From: Gaiellasilicea sp039914895
Lineage (GTDB): Bacteria; Actinomycetota; Thermoleophilia; Gaiellales; Gaiellaceae
Reading direction: 5' to 3'
Length of the DNA: 6,907 nucleotides
Assembly (NCBI GenBank): GCA_039914895.1
Contig: JBDSOJ010000088.1
Coordinates: 1-6,907, forward strand
Position numbers and translations under genes: made by a program. Positions 6,644 through 6,907 of this stretch are shown here, one piece after another. The number at the start of each line of letters is the position of its first letter. Positions within the stretch are counted from its first letter, which is position 1. The notes under the pieces are model-generated. The model was not told the DNA's origin, did not search any database, and saw only the letters and a list, made by a program, of their open reading frames with translations.

Positions 6644-6907
6644 TCACGCTCGGACGACCGTCGCGCCGTAGCGCGACACGAACTCTGCGGCCGCTTTCTC
6701 GCACTCTGCGCTGGTGCACAGGATCGTCAACTGCACGCCGCGCCGCTCGACGTCACGGTCGAGGGCGCGAAAGAACCGCACCGGCTCGTCGGGGACGAGA
6801 GGGTCGATCAGGACGGTCGCCGCCGGCGCCTCGTAGTAGAGGCACCACACGTCGGCATCGCCCCGCCGGGCCGACCAGCGCCAGAGTCCGGGTGCGAGCT
6901 TCTCGAC
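6644..6907 (-). CDS. Short protein resembling the N-terminus of an MBL-fold protein (5' end outside window)
   Basis: The frame is open on the - strand from the right edge to a TGA at 6644-6646, giving 87 visible residues; the start lies beyond 6907. The visible sequence starts LAPGLWRW, continues to YYEAPAATVLIDPLVP and ALDRDVERRG, and ends in a YGATVVRA tail. From memory, this resembles the first strands of a metallo-beta-lactamase-fold family common in high-GC actinobacteria, in which a His-containing motif and a longer C-terminal part follow. Here the region where a Trp-His motif would fall reads CTSAECEKA, no HxHxDH motif appears, and the protein ends soon after. It is either a reduced, non-metal-binding member or a truncated gene. 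It converges on the SDR with a 16-bp gap and is probably unrelated to the sugar operon. Reality as a gene is likely; function is unknown. Confidence 0.55.
   Translation of the reverse strand, partial: VEKLAPGLWRWSARRGDADVWCLYYEAPAATVLIDPLVPDEPVRFFRALDRDVERRGVQLTILCTSAECEKAAAEFVSRYGATVVRA

Noticed and set aside
1..6907. tRNA, rRNA, CRISPR arrays, insertion sequences, phage or defence genes
   Set aside because: Nothing with the expected repeats, terminal inverted repeats, cloverleaf sequences or protein motifs was seen. The window is almost entirely coding metabolic sequence.

Overview
The window is GC-rich and densely coding, with strong G/C bias at third codon positions, many GTG starts and ATGA/GTGA overlaps between genes. 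This looks like a high-GC actinobacterium. Protein style hints at a soil lineage such as Thermoleophilia (Gaiellales/Solirubrobacterales), but no marker gene fixes the taxonomy.

Layout. A sugar ABC transporter permease (XylH type) enters from the left edge on the + strand and ends at 1055. It converges, with a 4-bp gap, on a Gfo/Idh/MocA oxidoreductase on the - strand (1060-2157). A 51-bp divergent spacer separates that gene from a five-gene + strand operon: a GlcG/HbpS-like protein (2209-2604), a second, xylose-dehydrogenase-like Gfo/Idh/MocA oxidoreductase (2601-3548), a TIM-barrel sugar isomerase (3545-4543), an FGGY xylulokinase broken by a one-base frameshift (4540-5926), and a short-chain dehydrogenase/reductase (5923-6627). 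All four junctions in this operon overlap by exactly 4 nt. At the right edge a - strand gene, cut off at its 5' end, encodes a short protein resembling the N-terminal part of a metallo-beta-lactamase-fold protein.

How the genes fit together. Uptake by the XylH-type transporter, aldose-ketose isomerisation, then FGGY phosphorylation gives a pentose (D-xylose-like) route into the pentose phosphate pathway. Two Gfo/Idh enzymes, an SDR and a GlcG-like protein add redox or epimerisation capacity that a plain XylA-XylB pathway does not need. The isomerase has an apparent Glu-Asp-His-Asp metal site closer to the L-rhamnose isomerase pattern than to classical XylA. The true substrate is therefore open.

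No RNA gene, mobile element, CRISPR array, or defence or phage system is visible. No gene-free stretch exceeds about 51 bases. The most notable points are the xylulokinase frameshift, the non-classical isomerase metal site, and the GlcG protein built into a sugar operon.
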